The notes under the pieces: generated by a model
Databases searched by the model: none
What the model saw: only the letters and a program-made list of their open reading frames with translations
What the model was told of the DNA's origin: nothing
Source of the DNA: Winogradskya consettensis
Lineage (GTDB): Bacteria; Actinomycetota; Actinomycetes; Mycobacteriales; Micromonosporaceae
Direction of reading: 5' to 3'
DNA: 64,000 nt
Assembly: GCF_018332715.1 (NCBI RefSeq)
Contig: NZ_BOQP01000004.1
Coordinates: 248,001 to 312,000 of the forward strand
Shown here: piece by piece, positions 51,111 through 59,894 of the stretch
Layout: each line of letters starts with the position of its first letter
Numbering within the stretch: position 1 is the first letter of the stretch
Program-made: the position numbers and the translations under genes

Positions 51111-52451
51111 TCACACCGTGTGCACCGGCAGGCTGTCCATGCCGAAGACGATCGAGGCCCGGCGGAACTGCAGCTCGGCCGGGTCGACCGCCATCCGCAG
51201 GTCCGGGAAGCGCCGCACCAGGGCGGGGAACGCCGTACGCAGCTCCATCTTGGCCAGCTCGGCGCCGATGCAGCGGTGCACGCCGTACCCGAACGCGAGG
51301 TGGGAACGGCCGGGGAGGCGGGCCGGGTCGATGCGTTCCGGGTCCGCGCCGACCTGCTGGTCGCGGTTGGCGCCGCTGAGCGAGCAGATCACCACGTCAC
51401 CCGTGCGGATCGGCACCCCGCCGATCTCGAGGTCCCGGATCGCGACGCGTGGGAAGGCCACCTGGACGACGGTGAGGTAGCGCAGCAGTTCGTCAACGAT
51501 CGCGTCGACGTTCTCGCCGGCGCGCAGCTGCGCGGCCATCGCCGGGTCCTCCATCAGGGCCAGCGCGCCCAGCGCCAGCATGCTGGCCGAGGTCTCCAGG
51601 CCACCGGTCAGCACCCCGTCGGCGAGACCGGCCAGCTCGCGGTCGTCGATCGCGTCGCCGTGGGTCCGGATCAGCGCACCGAGCAGGCCGTCGCCGGGGG
51701 TGCGGCGCTGCTCCTTGATGAGCCCGTCGAGGTAGTTCAGCGACTCGGAGACCGCGTCGAGGGGTGCGTGCGCGCCGGCGCCCATGTCGAACCTGGACAT
51801 GCTGACCTTCTCGAAGTACTCACGGTCGGCGTACGGCACCCCGAGCAGTTCGCAGATGGTCAGCGCCGGGATCGGCAGCGCCCATTCGTGCCACAGGTCG
51901 GCGGGCGCACCGGCGGCTCCCAGCGCGTCGAGCCGGTCGGCGACGATGGCCTCGATCCGCGGCTGCAGGCGGCTCAGCCTGCGCATGGTGAACTCGGGGG
52001 TCAGCATCCGGCGCAGGCGGGTGTGGTCCGGCGGGTCGGCGAACCCGAGACCGCCCGGGTCGGCGCTGATCTTGATCCCGACCTTGCCCGCGAATTTGCC
52101 GAAGTCGTTGCTGAACCCGTCCAGGCTGCCCAGCACCTCCCGGGTCGCGTCGTCGCCGGTCACCAGCCAGGCCCGGATCCCGAACGGCACCGGCAGCTTG
52201 CTGACCGGTTCGCGCCCGCGGATCTCGGCCATCCGCTCGACCGGGTCGAGGCCGTCGCGGTGCAGCGGCCACAGGATGCGGTCCGGGAGCAGGGCCAGGC
52301 CGGCGTACGGGCCGTCGCCGGCGAACCTGCGGGCCAGCGACCCCAGCACCTGTGAACGAACCGCGGACACCAACGACGTCAAGCCCATCCGGCCACTCCC
52401 CGACTCGGCGAACCATCGGGGCCCCGATGTCACTCGCGCGCCCATGATCAC
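51111..52451 (-). CDS. Cytochrome P450
   Basis: A 446-aa soluble P450. The haem-binding loop FGYGVHRCIGAELAKMEL is near 385-402 with the Cys ligand, the I-helix reads LTGGLETSAS and the K-helix ELLR. The acid-alcohol pair ET of the I-helix is present. An extra 40-50 residues at the N-terminus precede the usual bacterial P450 start; GTG 52451 is used, but an ATG at 52388 is possible. It diverges from the FAD monooxygenase gene across a 90-bp region with a palindromic operator, so both may be controlled together. No ferredoxin gene is adjacent. Confidence 0.9.
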   Translation of the reverse strand: MIMGARVTSGPRWFAESGSGRMGLTSLVSAVRSQVLGSLARRFAGDGPYAGLALLPDRILWPLHRDGLDPVERMAEIRGREPVSKLPVPFGIRAWLVTGDDATREVLGSLDGFSNDFGKFAGKVGIKISADPGGLGFADPPDHTRLRRMLTPEFTMRRLSRLQPRIEAIVADRLDALGAAGAPADLWHEWALPIPALTICELLGVPYADREYFEKVSMSRFDMGAGAHAPLDAVSESLNYLDGLIKEQRRTPGDGLLGALIRTHGDAIDDRELAGLADGVLTGGLETSASMLALGALALMEDPAMAAQLRAGENVDAIVDELLRYLTVVQVAFPRVAIRDLEIGGVPIRTGDVVICSLSGANRDQQVGADPERIDPARLPGRSHLAFGYGVHRCIGAELAKMELRTAFPALVRRFPDLRMAVDPAELQFRRASIVFGMDSLPVHTV

Positions 52452-52460
52452 ACGGAAGGA

Positions 52461-52505
52461 TTACGTTCTGCGAAACTGCTCCCCTATAGTGGCTTGATAA
52501 TCAAG
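52461..52505 (+). promoter_or_regulatory. Promoter and palindrome between P450 and FAD monooxygenase
   Basis: TTACGT (52461-52466), an 18-nt spacer and TATAGT (52485-52490) form a plausible plus-strand promoter. The 13-bp palindrome CTTGATAATCAAG (52493-52505) follows the -10 box, where a bound MarR-type repressor would block transcription. The stretch is AT-rich compared with the flanks. Confidence 0.6.
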
Positions 52506-52541
52506 TGATTAGATTTTCAAGCTTTAGAGTGGGAGTACGCC

Positions 52542-53744
52542 ATGACCGGTCCCCGTGCGCTGATCTCCGGCGCCAGCATCGCCGGCCTCACCACCGCCTA
52601 TTGGCTCGGACGCGCCGGATGGGACGTCGAGGTCGTCGAACGGTCCGCGGTGTTCCGTGACGGCGGCCAGAACATCGACATCCGCGGCGCGGCGCGCGAA
52701 GTCCTCGCCGAGATGGGCCTCGATGAGCCGGTACGCCGCCGGAGCACCACGGAACAGGGCACGGCGGTGCTCGACGCCCGCGGCCGCGCCGTCGCACGGT
52801 TCCCGGTCGAGGATCCGGACGGTCTCACCGCCGAGCTCGAAATCCTGCGGGGCGACCTCGCGCGGATCATCCTCGACGCGCTGCCCGCCGGCGTCCAGGT
52901 GCGTTACGACGACCAGATCACCGGGGTACGCGACCAGGACTCCCACGTGGAGGTGACGTTCCAGCGGGGTGCCACGGCGGACTACGAGCTGCTGGTGATC
53001 GCGGAGGGGGTCCGGTCGCGTACCCGTGACCTGGTCTTCGGATCCGCCGTCACCCGCCGCGAGCTCGGGCTGAACATGGCTTACGGAACCATCCCGCGGA
53101 CCGGGGACGACGACCGATGGTGGCGCTGGTACTCCGCGAGCGGTGGCCGGCAGATCACCCTGCGTCCCGACAACGCGGGCACCACCCGGGCGACGCTGGC
53201 GTTCACCACCCGCGGGCAGAACCTCGCCGAACTGCCCCTCGACCAGGCCCGCGACGCGTTGGGCGAGGTGTTCGGCGACGCCGGCTGGCAGGCCCAGCGC
53301 GTGGTCGACGGTTTCAAGGGCTCCGACGACGTCTACATGGACTATCTGACCCAGATCATGATGCCGTCGTGGGCGAAGGGGCGCGTCTGCGTCACCGGTG
53401 ATGCCGCGTGGTGCGTGACCCCGCTCGGTGGGGGCGGCACCTCGCTCGCCATGATCGGCGGCTACGTCCTGGCCGCGTATCTCAGCCGGGAGCACCACGG
53501 CGCCGCCCTGGAGTTGTACGAACGCTGGATGCGGCCCCTGATCGACGATGCGCAGAAGCTGCCACCCGGCACGCCCCGGCTGTTCTACCCCGCGTCCGCG
53601 GCCGGCGTGGGGGTCCTGCGTACGGTGGCCAGGATCGGCAGCCTCGGCGTGCTCCGCAAACTCACGTCACGCCTCAGCCATGTGGCCCAGACCGGTCAGG
53701 CACTACCGGCGATCGCCTCCACCCGCCCGGGGTCCGCTCGATAG
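52542..53744 (+). CDS. FAD-dependent monooxygenase (TetX/PHBH-like)
   Basis: A 400-aa flavoprotein. The FAD Rossmann motif is SGASIAGLTTAYWLGRAGWD near 8-27, ELEILRGDLARII holds the conserved Arg, and the GD motif is CVTGDAAWCVTPLGGGGTS near 285-303. It belongs to the single-component aromatic hydroxylase group, which includes TetX and many tailoring or drug-inactivating enzymes. GGGAG precedes the ATG. Its last 71 bp overlap the convergent glycosyltransferase gene. With the divergent P450 it may be part of a xenobiotic response. Confidence 0.9.
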   Translation: MTGPRALISGASIAGLTTAYWLGRAGWDVEVVERSAVFRDGGQNIDIRGAAREVLAEMGLDEPVRRRSTTEQGTAVLDARGRAVARFPVEDPDGLTAELEILRGDLARIILDALPAGVQVRYDDQITGVRDQDSHVEVTFQRGATADYELLVIAEGVRSRTRDLVFGSAVTRRELGLNMAYGTIPRTGDDDRWWRWYSASGGRQITLRPDNAGTTRATLAFTTRGQNLAELPLDQARDALGEVFGDAGWQAQRVVDGFKGSDDVYMDYLTQIMMPSWAKGRVCVTGDAAWCVTPLGGGGTSLAMIGGYVLAAYLSREHHGAALELYERWMRPLIDDAQKLPPGTPRLFYPASAAGVGVLRTVARIGSLGVLRKLTSRLSHVAQTGQALPAIASTRPGSAR

Positions 53745-54501
53745 CGCCCGCCGCGGCGAACGCGTCGAGCCAGCCCTGCATCGGCCAGGTCCCCCAGCGG
53801 TCCGCGAAGAGCCGGCCGTTGCGCAGGATGTCGTCGAGGTGCTGCCACGGCGGGGTCGAGGTCGGGTGGTGCTGGTGGTAGGCGTGCGCACCCCCGACCC
53901 AGACGAGGGGTACGCCCGCCGCCCGTGCGGTGAACGCGAAGTCGGTGTCCTCCCCGCCGTACCCCTCATAGGACTCGTCGAAGCCGCCGACCGTACGCCA
54001 GGCCTCCGCCGTCACCGCGAACGACAGCGACCAGAACAACCGGTGCTCCCCCGGCACGTTCTCCCCGTCGGGCGGCGCGGGTCGCGCCGCATGCGGTGCG
54101 GTCAGGGCCGGGAGGTCACCAGCGTCCTCGGGCAGGACGCCTTCCGGCAGGTACGTGACCGGGCCGCACAACAACGCACCCGGATGCGCGGCGGCAGCGG
54201 CGCCGTACCGCGCGAGCAGGTCCGGGCCGGGAAGGCAGTCGGCGTCGAGCAGGACGAGCAGGGTGGCGCCCGCTTCGAGGGCCGCCTCGGCACCACGGTC
54301 GCGCCCGGCGGCGAGGCGCATGCCCTGCTCCCCCGGCCGGACGTGCAGCATCTCGGCTCCGGCGAACTCCGGCACGGACGGCGGCGCGTCGGCGTCGAGC
54401 CAGACCACGATGCGGCGCACGGGCTCTGACGTCAGCAATCGCTGCTGGCGGCGTACGTGGTCGAGACGGGACGCGGAACAGATGGTGATGACCGCGATCA
54501 T
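53674..54501 (-). CDS. Family 2 glycosyltransferase
   Basis: A 275-aa GT-A enzyme. It has the nucleotide-sugar metal motif DAD in LLVLLDADCLPGPD and the late acceptor segment GGFDESYEGYGGEDTDFAFT with the probable catalytic ED. The C-terminal portion resembles the galactosyltransferase-like domain of chondroitin-synthase-type enzymes. ATG 54501 overlaps the upstream stop (ATGA). It is the last gene of the minus-strand arm of the glycosyltransferase cluster and has a counterpart of similar type at 59888 in the other arm. Confidence 0.87.
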   Translation of the reverse strand: MIAVITICSASRLDHVRRQQRLLTSEPVRRIVVWLDADAPPSVPEFAGAEMLHVRPGEQGMRLAAGRDRGAEAALEAGATLLVLLDADCLPGPDLLARYGAAAAAHPGALLCGPVTYLPEGVLPEDAGDLPALTAPHAARPAPPDGENVPGEHRLFWSLSFAVTAEAWRTVGGFDESYEGYGGEDTDFAFTARAAGVPLVWVGGAHAYHQHHPTSTPPWQHLDDILRNGRLFADRWGTWPMQGWLDAFAAAGAIERTPGGWRRSPVVPDRSGPHG

Positions 54502-55469
54502 GATCCGACCTGCGCGATCGCGTCGGCGGCCCGATGCGCGGCACCGGTGACACCCCACAGTGCCCAGTCGGGTCGCAGCGCCCGGGCCTGGTCGAGCACC
54601 ACGGGCCAGGCGTCGTCGTCGGGCCAGCTCGGCTCGACGACGGCGAGCTTGTGGTCGGCTAGGAAGCGACCGGTCGCCACCTGCTCGTCGAACGGTCGTG
54701 GCTGCGGCACGACCACCGCCCGCGCACCGGCGGCGGCGAGATCGGCGATGCTGTTCTGCCCCGCCGCCGCGACGACGACCTCGGCGCGCAGCAATGCCTC
54801 CCAGGGATCCTCGATCCACGTCGAGCCGCCCGCGATGCTCCAGCGGGTGCCCGGGGTCGCGGCTGCCGCGCGGGCGACGCGATCAGCGAGGTCGCTCTCG
54901 GCGGTGCCGCCGCCCAGCACGAGGACGGTGCCAGGGTCCGGCACACCATCACGGGTACGCCCGTCGAAGCGCGAGATACCGCCGACCTCGACGAGTCCGT
55001 GCTGCGCGGGTGAACGGTGCGCACCCGCGGGCCACGGTGCCAGGACCCGGGCAGCCGACGCGTACGCGAGCCGGTGCGGCCCGTCGCCCCGGTCGCCGGG
55101 CTGGGTGACGACAACGGTGGCGACGCCGAGGAGCCGGACGAACAACGCCACCTCCACGGAGACGTCGACGACGAACCGGTCGAAGCGCTGCCCGGCGATC
55201 GCGTCGGCGATGACGGCGAGCCTGCGCGCGTGCCCGGCGTGACCGAGGGGCGCCCAGTGCAGCAGCCCACCCGCGGTCGGGTCGGCGCCGGCCGGGTCGG
55301 GGGTGCCGTCGTTGTCGAGGTCGAGGCGTACCCAGCGGGTGTCCGGCGGGAGGTTCTGCGGTGCGGGCAGGGAGCTGAAGACCGTGACGTCTCCGGCGAG
55401 ATGCGGTCGCACCGCGCGGAAGCGGGTCAGGTGGCCCGCGCCGTGGTGGTGGAGGTACCAGCCCGTCAT
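54498..55469 (-). CDS. GT-B glycosyltransferase, MurG/GT28-like
   Basis: A 323-aa protein with the N-terminal YLHHHGAGHLTR, resembling the GxGH loop of MurG-type transferases, and a C-terminal half with VLVLGGGTAESD and VVVAAAGQNSIADLAAAGARAVVVPQPRPFDEQ, the usual donor-binding region. ATG 55469 makes an ATGA overlap with the upstream gene like the other junctions of this operon; an ATG two codons earlier is possible. It probably transfers a sugar to a lipid or glycan acceptor on the inner face of the membrane. Confidence 0.83.
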   Translation of the reverse strand: MTGWYLHHHGAGHLTRFRAVRPHLAGDVTVFSSLPAPQNLPPDTRWVRLDLDNDGTPDPAGADPTAGGLLHWAPLGHAGHARRLAVIADAIAGQRFDRFVVDVSVEVALFVRLLGVATVVVTQPGDRGDGPHRLAYASAARVLAPWPAGAHRSPAQHGLVEVGGISRFDGRTRDGVPDPGTVLVLGGGTAESDLADRVARAAAATPGTRWSIAGGSTWIEDPWEALLRAEVVVAAAGQNSIADLAAAGARAVVVPQPRPFDEQVATGRFLADHKLAVVEPSWPDDDAWPVVLDQARALRPDWALWGVTGAAHRAADAIAQVGS

Positions 55470-56599
55470 ACCCATGCGCCGGCTCCCGGTCGTGCGTGCG
55501 TCGCGGCCAGGTCGAACACGGTTTCGAGCTCGGCTGCCCGGTGGCCCAGCGAGAACCGCGCGATGGCCGCCGCGCGGGTCCGGTGGCGGCGCTGCCGTTC
55601 GCCCCCGCCGGCGTTCGCGAGATGCCCCGCCGCCTCCGCCAGTGCCTGGACGTCGCCCATGGGCACGAGCCGGACCGCCGACGCCGTACCCGCGACCTCA
55701 CCGATGCCGCCGATGTCGAATGCGGCGACCGGCGTACCCGTGGCCAGGGCCTCTGCCACGACGAGGCCGAAGGGCTCCTCCCAGAGCGGGGTGACCAGTG
55801 CGCAGGCGCTGCCACCGACGAGCTGCGCGAGCTCCGGCTGGCTGAGCGGGCCGAGATACTCGACGCCGTCGCCGAGGAACGGGCGGATGTGCTTCTGGAA
55901 GTACGGCGCGTCGCCGACCCGGCCCGCGATGCGCAGCGTCCGCCCGGTGAGCCGCGCGGCCTGCACGGCGAGGTGCACGCCCTTCTCCGGGACGACCCGT
56001 CCGAACCAGACGAGGCCTTCGCCGCCGGGCCCGAGGTGCCAGCGGCTGCTGTCGATCGCGTTCGGCATCACCATCGCGTCGACACCGTGCCGGCGCCACT
56101 CCGCGGCCGTGTAGGCGCTGACGGCGAGGAACCGTCCGGGCCGGACCGCCGCGCGGGCCGCCTCGACGAGCGCGGGGAGCGGCGGGGTGTGCAGCGTCGT
56201 CACCATCGGGACCCCGAGCTGGTCGGCGCGGGCGAGGGGCTGCGGGTGCAGGCTGTGATTGTCGACCAGGTCGATCGTGTCCGCGTTCCAGCGGATGAAG
56301 TCGAGGGCTGCCTCCAGCGCGGGAAGGGCCCGGTCGAGGTGTCCCGGCGGGTAGGTCGAGTCGGTCGCGTCCATCTCGTCGGGCCAGACCGCCGCGGGCA
56401 GGCGGAACTCCGCCGGGACGTCCTCCTGGAACTGCGAACCCTCTACGGCACAGAGGAGTACGCGGTGACCGCGCGCTCGGAGCATCCGGACGCGGTCCCA
56501 CACCATCGCTTCGAGCCCACCGGCGTGCGGCTCCCGGATGGGGTGCCGCAGCGGCGCGATGACGGCGATGGTGCGGGGACGTACGGCACGGGCGCTCAT
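55466..56599 (-). CDS. Family 4 glycosyltransferase
   Basis: A 377-aa GT-B enzyme. The N-terminal APLRHPIREPHAGGLEAMVW holds the acceptor-side glycine-rich loop, and the C-terminal EPFGLVVAEALATGTPV is the EX7E-type donor-binding motif of GT4. GLVWFGRVVPEKG is also typical. It is coupled by ATGA on both sides. The sugar is not determinable from sequence. Confidence 0.9.
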   Translation of the reverse strand: MSARAVRPRTIAVIAPLRHPIREPHAGGLEAMVWDRVRMLRARGHRVLLCAVEGSQFQEDVPAEFRLPAAVWPDEMDATDSTYPPGHLDRALPALEAALDFIRWNADTIDLVDNHSLHPQPLARADQLGVPMVTTLHTPPLPALVEAARAAVRPGRFLAVSAYTAAEWRRHGVDAMVMPNAIDSSRWHLGPGGEGLVWFGRVVPEKGVHLAVQAARLTGRTLRIAGRVGDAPYFQKHIRPFLGDGVEYLGPLSQPELAQLVGGSACALVTPLWEEPFGLVVAEALATGTPVAAFDIGGIGEVAGTASAVRLVPMGDVQALAEAAGHLANAGGGERQRRHRTRAAAIARFSLGHRAAELETVFDLAATHARPGAGAWV

Positions 56600-57726
56600 G
56601 CTGCCAGCTCTGCGGGCTCGAGCGGTGCGGCCAGGTCGGCAGGCGCGGGCGGCGCGGCCAGGACTCGCTTGTAGACGGCGGTGTGGGCGGCGGTGATCGC
56701 TGCGGCGTCGGTTGTTCGACGGCGGCGGCGTTCGGTGAGGCGCGCAGCCCGGCCGGCCGAACCCGCGCGGGGTGCGGCGGCGAGGAGCCGCCGCACGGCC
56801 CGGGCGAGCGCGTCGCCGTCACCGGCGTCGAACGCGGCGAAGTCCTCCGGGTGCTGCTCGCCGACGTACCCGACACGCGGGCCGGCGACGGGGACGCCGA
56901 GGTCCCAGCAGAGCTCGGCCCAGCCGGAGTGCGTGCCGGTGCGGTACGGCAGCACGGCGACATCCAGGTCGGCGATGGACCGCGTGAGAGCGGCGTCGTC
57001 GAGCCGCTCGCTGCGGTGCAGCTCCGCGGCGGGATGCGCGGCGACCAGCGCGGTAACGATCTCGCGGGCGGCCTCGTCGCGGACCCGGTCGTTGACCTGC
57101 ACGCGGGCGACCGCGGCGACGCCCTGCGCCCGGAGGCGGTCCACGGCGTCGAGCAGGGTCGCCACCGCGCGCACGGCGTCGGTGCCGGGACGGATGTCGC
57201 GCAGGTGCACGCCGAGGACCGCGGCGTCCGAACGGCGCCCGGCGGGTGCGTCCGCGTCGAGGGCGAGCACGTGCGGGTGCGCGACGACCTCGGCCACGCG
57301 GCCCCAGCGCCGCCTGATCGCGGCGGCGGCGCCCGCGGTCAGCGTCACGACAGCGTCGGCGGCGGGGACGAGGATGTCGAGGTGCTCGAGGTGCTGCGCC
57401 TGATCGATCAGCTGCGGGTTCTCGAGATCGTGCAGCGTGTAGACGAGCGGGCGGCCGCTCGTGCGCAGCGCGCGTACGAGCGAGCGGAGGTGCTCCGCCG
57501 GGAACGACTCCGTGCCGAAGTGGATGTGCATGACGTCGAAGTCGTTCCGGTTCGCCGTCACCCAGGCGGCGTCGCACATCACCGGCGGCCACCAGCGGCC
57601 GTCCGGGGCGCCGGGCGGCGGCGGGTCGGGCAGCAGGTCGATGCCGCCGCCCGTCAGCACGTGCCGCACGTAGGGGTGCGCGGACGGGATCGGAGCCACT
57701 CTGATGACGGGTGCGGTGAGCTGCAC
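56596..57726 (-). CDS. GT-B glycosyltransferase, first gene of the minus arm
   Basis: A 376-aa GT4-like protein: VMHIHFGTESFPAEH in the N-terminal half, PLVYTLHDLENPQL, and a C-terminal VAVLPYRTGTHSGWAELCWD in place of the standard EX7E, so the donor site is divergent. GTG 57726 has AAGGAGG at good distance, the strongest ribosome site of the cluster. It is the promoter-proximal gene of four coupled genes transcribed away from the WcbI-like gene. Confidence 0.84.
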   Translation of the reverse strand: MQLTAPVIRVAPIPSAHPYVRHVLTGGGIDLLPDPPPPGAPDGRWWPPVMCDAAWVTANRNDFDVMHIHFGTESFPAEHLRSLVRALRTSGRPLVYTLHDLENPQLIDQAQHLEHLDILVPAADAVVTLTAGAAAAIRRRWGRVAEVVAHPHVLALDADAPAGRRSDAAVLGVHLRDIRPGTDAVRAVATLLDAVDRLRAQGVAAVARVQVNDRVRDEAAREIVTALVAAHPAAELHRSERLDDAALTRSIADLDVAVLPYRTGTHSGWAELCWDLGVPVAGPRVGYVGEQHPEDFAAFDAGDGDALARAVRRLLAAAPRAGSAGRAARLTERRRRRTTDAAAITAAHTAVYKRVLAAPPAPADLAAPLEPAELAA

Positions 57727-57827
57727 AGCGGCCTCCTTGAGGATCGGTCAGGTGGTGCGGGCGACCGACGCCAGGCTCGGGGTGCGCGCAGGACACGGTA
57801 TGCCCACAACGTCCCGGGATTCGCTGA

Positions 57828-57845
57828 GATGTTTCTGACAACATC
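57828..57845. promoter_or_regulatory. Inverted repeat between the two glycosyltransferase arms
   Basis: GATGTT-TCTGAC-AACATC, two 6-bp perfect arms around 6 bp, in the 171-bp divergent region. It is a candidate common operator. No clear promoter boxes were found. Confidence 0.35.
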
Positions 57846-57897
57846 GCTTCGGCAGAACGGGTGTGAGCAGCGGATTTGCGGGAATGCGTGAGGCATC

Positions 57898-58800
57898 ATG
57901 GATCACTCCCCGCGGACCCGGCACTACGGGGAGTTCTACGGACTTTCCGAGCCGCACGGTGACAGTCCCATCACTCTCGTGACAGGGAACTGCCAGGCAG
58001 AGTCGTTACGGATCATGCTCGACGGCGCTGGTCTGCGTACGGTCCGCCTGCCCGCCGTCCACGAACTGACCGCAGCCGACCTCCCCCACCTGGACCACTG
58101 GCTGGGCCGGGCGTCGTTCCTGATCTCCCAGCCGATCCGCGACGGTTACCGCGGCCTCCCGCTCGGCACCGCGCAGCTCAGCGCGCGCCTCGCCGCCGGA
58201 GCCCGGACGGTGCGGGTGCCGGTGATCCGGTTCGCCGGCCTCTACCCGGCCCACGCCATCATCCGTCCCCCGTCCGACCCGGGCCTCGTCCCACCGCTCG
58301 TCGAATATCACGACCTGCGCGTCCTCGCCGAGGCCGCCGGGCTGCCCACCGTGCGCCTCAACCCCGCGACGGTCCGGGCGATTGCGGACCACTCCCTCAC
58401 CCAGTTGAGTACGCGAGAAGCCGCCCACGGCACCGTGATCGTCTCCGATCTCTTCGCAGCACCGTCGTTCACGCTCATGCGGACCCTCAACCATCCCGGC
58501 AATCCGATCTTCGCAGCCCTGGCGGTACGCGTCCGCGCAGCACTCGGCCTCCCTTCCCACGCCACTGATCCGGGCCGGCCGCTGCTCAACTCCGTCCACG
58601 CACCGCGCGAGGCAGCGGTGCTCGAAGCCTGGAACCTCGACGAAGCGGACGAGCGCCCGGACTGGCTCGTCGACGGCACGCCCATCGAGGCCGGCGCCGT
58701 CCGCGAAGCACACCTGGCCTGGTATTCCACGCACCCCGACGCCGTCCAGGCCGGCCTCACCCGCCACGCCGACTCCCTCCGAATCCTGGGCCTCTCATGA
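57898..58800 (+). CDS. WcbI-like polysaccharide biosynthesis protein
   Basis: A 300-aa protein with the WcbI-family opening GNCQ at 30-33 (VTGNCQAESLRIML). WcbI-like proteins are putative acetyltransferases or CoA-binding enzymes of capsule biosynthesis with a GDSL-like fold. A GAGG ribosome site is 5 nt before the ATG. It is the first gene of the plus-strand arm and overlaps the next glycosyltransferase gene (ATGA), so it probably modifies the glycan made by the cluster. Confidence 0.8.
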   Translation: MDHSPRTRHYGEFYGLSEPHGDSPITLVTGNCQAESLRIMLDGAGLRTVRLPAVHELTAADLPHLDHWLGRASFLISQPIRDGYRGLPLGTAQLSARLAAGARTVRVPVIRFAGLYPAHAIIRPPSDPGLVPPLVEYHDLRVLAEAAGLPTVRLNPATVRAIADHSLTQLSTREAAHGTVIVSDLFAAPSFTLMRTLNHPGNPIFAALAVRVRAALGLPSHATDPGRPLLNSVHAPREAAVLEAWNLDEADERPDWLVDGTPIEAGAVREAHLAWYSTHPDAVQAGLTRHADSLRILGLS

Positions 58801-59894
58801 CCGCTCTCCCCGCAACCACCGACCAGCGCCAGAGACCGCCCGCACCCGCCGTCACCGCTGATCGGCGGCACGGCCTTCCCGCGCTGGTCGTGACCGCCGA
58901 TGAGCGCCACGGGGTCACGGTCGCTGCCCGGGATCTTGCCGCAGCGGTGGCGGCAGAGACCGGCTTCCCGCTGGGGGTGCCCGCGGCGGACCTGCTCGGC
59001 GAGCACCCGCCGGAGCGTGCCCACCTCCACTTCACCGACCGGCTCTGGGCCGGGTCACCGGAGGAGGCGGCCGCGCTCGTGGAACGCATCGCCGTCCGCA
59101 CGGCGCTGACCGTCACTCTCCATGACGTCCCGCAGCCCTCCGACGGTTTGCGTAACCTCCCACGCCGCACAGACTGCTACGCCCGCGTCGCGAAGGTTGC
59201 ACTCGGTGTCGTCGTGAACAGCCGCCACGAGGCCGCCCACCTCGCCGAGCTCGGCATCGTGCCCCGGGCGCTCACCGTCGTGCCGCTACCCGTCACGCCC
59301 GCGCCGCCCGGACCAAGCCCGCAGCCCGGCGTCACCGACGTCGCCGTCCTCGGGTTCTTCTACCCCGGCAAGGGCCACACCGAGGTCGTCGACGCACTCG
59401 CCACCCTCACCGACCGCCCCCGCGAGACCCCGACCGGGGCCTCGCCCGCCAACCGCCCCCGCGTGACCGTACTCGGGGGTCCATCTGCGGGGCATGAGGA
59501 TGACCTGCGGGTGTTTGCCGAGCGGGCCGCGGAGCACGGAGTCACCGTCGACGTGACCGGTTTTGTGGCCGAGGAGGACCTCATCGCGCGGTGCCGGGAA
59601 GCCACGGTGCCGGTCGTGGCGCACCGGCATTTCTCCGCGTCCGGTTCGCTGGCCACCTGGATCGCCGCGGGACGACGTCCCCTGGTCATCGACGGGCGTT
59701 ACACCCGGGAGATGGCGGAGCTACGACCCGCGACCGTGCATCTCGTCGCGCCCGATCGGCTCGCGGAAGCGATCGCCGCCGCGCTCGCCGACCCGGCGTC
59801 GACCTGGCTCCCGGCACACGCCGTCACCCGCCCGCATCTCGACGACACCGCCGCCGCGTACCTACGCTGGTGGAGCAAGGACATCGCATGGTGA
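58797..59894 (+). CDS. GT-B glycosyltransferase
   Basis: A 365-aa protein. The N-terminal 35 residues are low-complexity and contain a repeated DRRHGLPALVVTADERHG-like segment. LTVTLHDVPQPSDG and VVVNSRHEAAHLAELG are typical of GT4, as is DVAVLGFFYPGKGH. The C-terminal donor site has VVAHRHFSASGSLATWIAAG in place of the usual EX7E. It is coupled to WcbI (ATGA) and to the next gene. The arm is a mirror of the minus arm: a GT-B followed by a family 2 enzyme. Confidence 0.83.
   Translation: MTALPATTDQRQRPPAPAVTADRRHGLPALVVTADERHGVTVAARDLAAAVAAETGFPLGVPAADLLGEHPPERAHLHFTDRLWAGSPEEAAALVERIAVRTALTVTLHDVPQPSDGLRNLPRRTDCYARVAKVALGVVVNSRHEAAHLAELGIVPRALTVVPLPVTPAPPGPSPQPGVTDVAVLGFFYPGKGHTEVVDALATLTDRPRETPTGASPANRPRVTVLGGPSAGHEDDLRVFAERAAEHGVTVDVTGFVAEEDLIARCREATVPVVAHRHFSASGSLATWIAAGRRPLVIDGRYTREMAELRPATVHLVAPDRLAEAIAAALADPASTWLPAHAVTRPHLDDTAAAYLRWWSKDIAW

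Noticed and set aside
52542-53744. Rifampin monooxygenase (Rox), linked to rph
   Set aside because: The protein is shorter than Rox-type enzymes, its motifs are closer to TetX-like proteins, and no rifamycin-associated element is upstream.
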